64,000 bases of DNA from G965212025 sp965237985. Lineage in GTDB: Bacteria > Pseudomonadota > Gammaproteobacteria > Poriferisulfidales > Oxydemutatoraceae. Of this stretch, positions 62,977 to 64,000 are shown one piece after another. A model generated the notes under the pieces. It was not told the DNA's origin. It was given only the letters and a program-made list of their open reading frames with translations, and made no database searches. How positions within the stretch are numbered: the first letter of the stretch is position 1; each line of letters begins with the position of its first letter. The DNA is taken from assembly GCA_965237985.1 (NCBI GenBank), contig OZ250161.1, forward strand, positions 1,054,001 through 1,118,000, in the 5' to 3' direction. The position numbers and the translations under genes were made by a program.

Positions 62977-63800
62977 CTTCCTTTTCGGTATTTGCGATAC
63001 TCATTCCACAAGTTCTCACGCACTTCCGGATCGGTCTCCTTCGTAGCCAACTCACGCAACTGCCTGGCCACTATATCATCATCCTTGCCACTGTCTACAT
63101 CCGGCGGCGGCGGCGGCAAGTCTTTTGCAGAACCAGAGGGTGCTTTTTCGGTGGCCAAATCTTCACCAGGCTGCGCTGATTCGGCATCCGCCGCACCGAC
63201 TTCTGCACCACCCCCGATGCCACTGCTCCCACCACCACCGCCACCTGAAGCAGCCGCTTTTTTTTGTATTTCAATACGCGCTTTTAACAAGGCTTCGTCA
63301 AGAAAGTCCAGTTCCCGCCCGAACGGTTCCACCTGCTGCTTCTGTCCGGCTGGGGCTGCCAGATTCAGTTCTTCGGATGATTCCACCGATTGCTGCTGTC
63401 CGGCTGGAACTGCCAGATTCAGTACCTCAAACAACTCCACCGACTGCTGCTGTCCGGCTGGGGCTGCCAGATTCAGTTCCTCGGGTGATTCCACCGATTG
63501 CTTCTGTCCGGCTGGAACTGCCAGATTCAGCGCCTCGGGTGATTCCACCTGCTGCTTCTGTCCGGCTGGGGCTGCCAGATTCAGTTCCTCGGGTGATTCC
63601 ACCGATTGCTTCTGTCCGGCTGGGGCTGCCAGATTCAGTACCTCAAACAACTCCACCGACTGCTTCTGTCCGGCTGGAACTGCCAGATTCAGTTCCTGTT
63701 TCCTGGTGGTGCTGATTTCGTCAGCAGTCAACCAGAATTCACCCGCTTCAGCCTGTGCCGAAGCGACAACAGAAATAGTGAAAAGAACGAGTGCCAGCAC
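62973..63800 (-). CDS. Exported repeat protein (7 x 18 residues)
   Basis: A 275-residue protein with a short hydrophobic signal (to about residue 17, SAQA) but no basic residue before it if GTG 63800 is the start. Residues 38-163 are seven repeats of 18 residues with the core NLA[AV]PAGQ[KQ]Q and VE. A glycine-rich linker with six consecutive glycines (about 189-194), a proline run and a charged C-terminus follow. No family recognised. Upstream, GTGAAATAT in another frame would supply a better, basic signal start if one base were removed, so a frameshift at the start or a sequencing error is possible. First gene of the operon. Confidence 0.7.
   Translation of the reverse strand: MLALVLFTISVVASAQAEAGEFWLTADEISTTRKQELNLAVPAGQKQSVELFEVLNLAAPAGQKQSVESPEELNLAAPAGQKQQVESPEALNLAVPAGQKQSVESPEELNLAAPAGQQQSVELFEVLNLAVPAGQQQSVESSEELNLAAPAGQKQQVEPFGRELDFLDEALLKARIEIQKKAAASGGGGGGSSGIGGGAEVGAADAESAQPGEDLATEKAPSGSAKDLPPPPPDVDSGKDDDIVARQLRELATKETDPEVRENLWNEYRKYRKGR
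63324..63701 (-). repeat. Seven 54-bp in-frame repeats
   Basis: The landmark CTGTCCGGCTGG recurs at 63342, 63396, 63450, 63504, 63558, 63612 and 63666, exactly 54 bases apart. The units differ mainly in two short positions (LFEV versus SPEE types), and the types alternate in blocks, as expected for amplification by slippage or unequal exchange. Confidence 0.95.
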
Positions 63801-64000
63801 AACTGCAAGTATATTTCACTTCGTTTTATAAATAGAGAGAGATGTCATGCCTGCCAACCCAAAACGGCAAAGTCTGCTCTTGGTAGAAAAAAACATTGAA
63901 AACAGAACCTTTTCCCTGCCAGACAGCAAGCAACAACCCCGGGACCACTCGTTCAGGTCTGCCGCCCTTCCCTGCTGCCAGTAACCCCTTGCAAACTGTC
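63801..64000. other. Region upstream of the nine-gene operon
   Basis: No gene recognised up to the window edge. It should contain the promoter of the operon on the minus strand. An A+T-rich stretch lies at 63805-63835, but I cannot define the boxes. Confidence 0.35.

Overview
The window looks like a gammaproteobacterial chromosome segment. Supporting gene sets are petABC followed directly by sspA, the lpoA-yraN-diaA cluster, gatCAB, metK-ahcY, moaA and a type II secretion block in the order C-D-A-B-E-F. Base composition is near 50% G+C in the housekeeping blocks and visibly more A+T-rich in the accessory region around 26-42 kb. Pseudogenes, insertion-sequence wrecks, long non-coding gaps and an unusual number of tandem duplications suggest a genome under relaxed selection, as in host-associated bacteria. 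That last point is inference; no rRNA or other species marker is present.

Layout. 0.4-3.8 kb (+): cytochrome bc1 complex (petA, petB, petC) and sspA. 4.6-9.5 kb (-): lpoA, yraN, diaA and a glcD-like FAD oxidase, with tandem duplications exactly at two of the gene junctions. 9.6-12.1 kb (-): a bufferin-type RiPP metallophore operon (bufA, MNIO enzyme bufB, partner bufC, DoxX-like membrane protein). 12.4-13.5 kb (-): a thioredoxin-fold protein whose 5' end is triplicated upstream. 13.7-16.4 kb (+): metK with a structured leader, then ahcY. 16.4-16.8 kb: a decayed trmJ. 16.9-23.5 kb: prmC, gatCAB, a class I/II aminotransferase and a membrane J-domain protein. 23.7-24.7 kb (+): moaA.

The accessory region is 24.9-42.2 kb. 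Two broken insertion sequences precede an array of seven paralogues (A-G) of a protein family I do not recognise. Three are intact, one has a single frameshift, and the outer ones are truncated or frameshifted. Four copies sit in 2.4-3.0 kb units that also carry clusters of about 150-bp tandem repeats, an IS3-like transposase remnant and a conserved promoter with a dyad. A short central patch of the proteins is hypervariable while the flanks are nearly identical. The array ends at a tRNA-Pro(CGG) gene.

From 42.3 kb: a membrane-anchored retropepsin-like protease, a Wzy/O-antigen-ligase-like protein with TPRs, and gspC-D-A-B-E-F without pseudopilin genes. Finally 54.5-63.8 kb (-) is a nine-gene co-oriented cluster: a repeat-containing exported protein, a lipoprotein, a TPR-like protein, a PEGA/SUMF1 membrane protein, a small exported protein, a MotA/TolQ/ExbB channel, an unknown protein and two VWA proteins with an ExbD-like single N-terminal membrane segment. 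This looks like an ion-motive-force-coupled envelope complex without an assigned function.

The strongest candidates for something undescribed are the paralogue array and the ExbB-VWA-PEGA/SUMF1 operon. The repeated tandem duplications that regenerate overlapping stop/start junctions are a third unusual signal.
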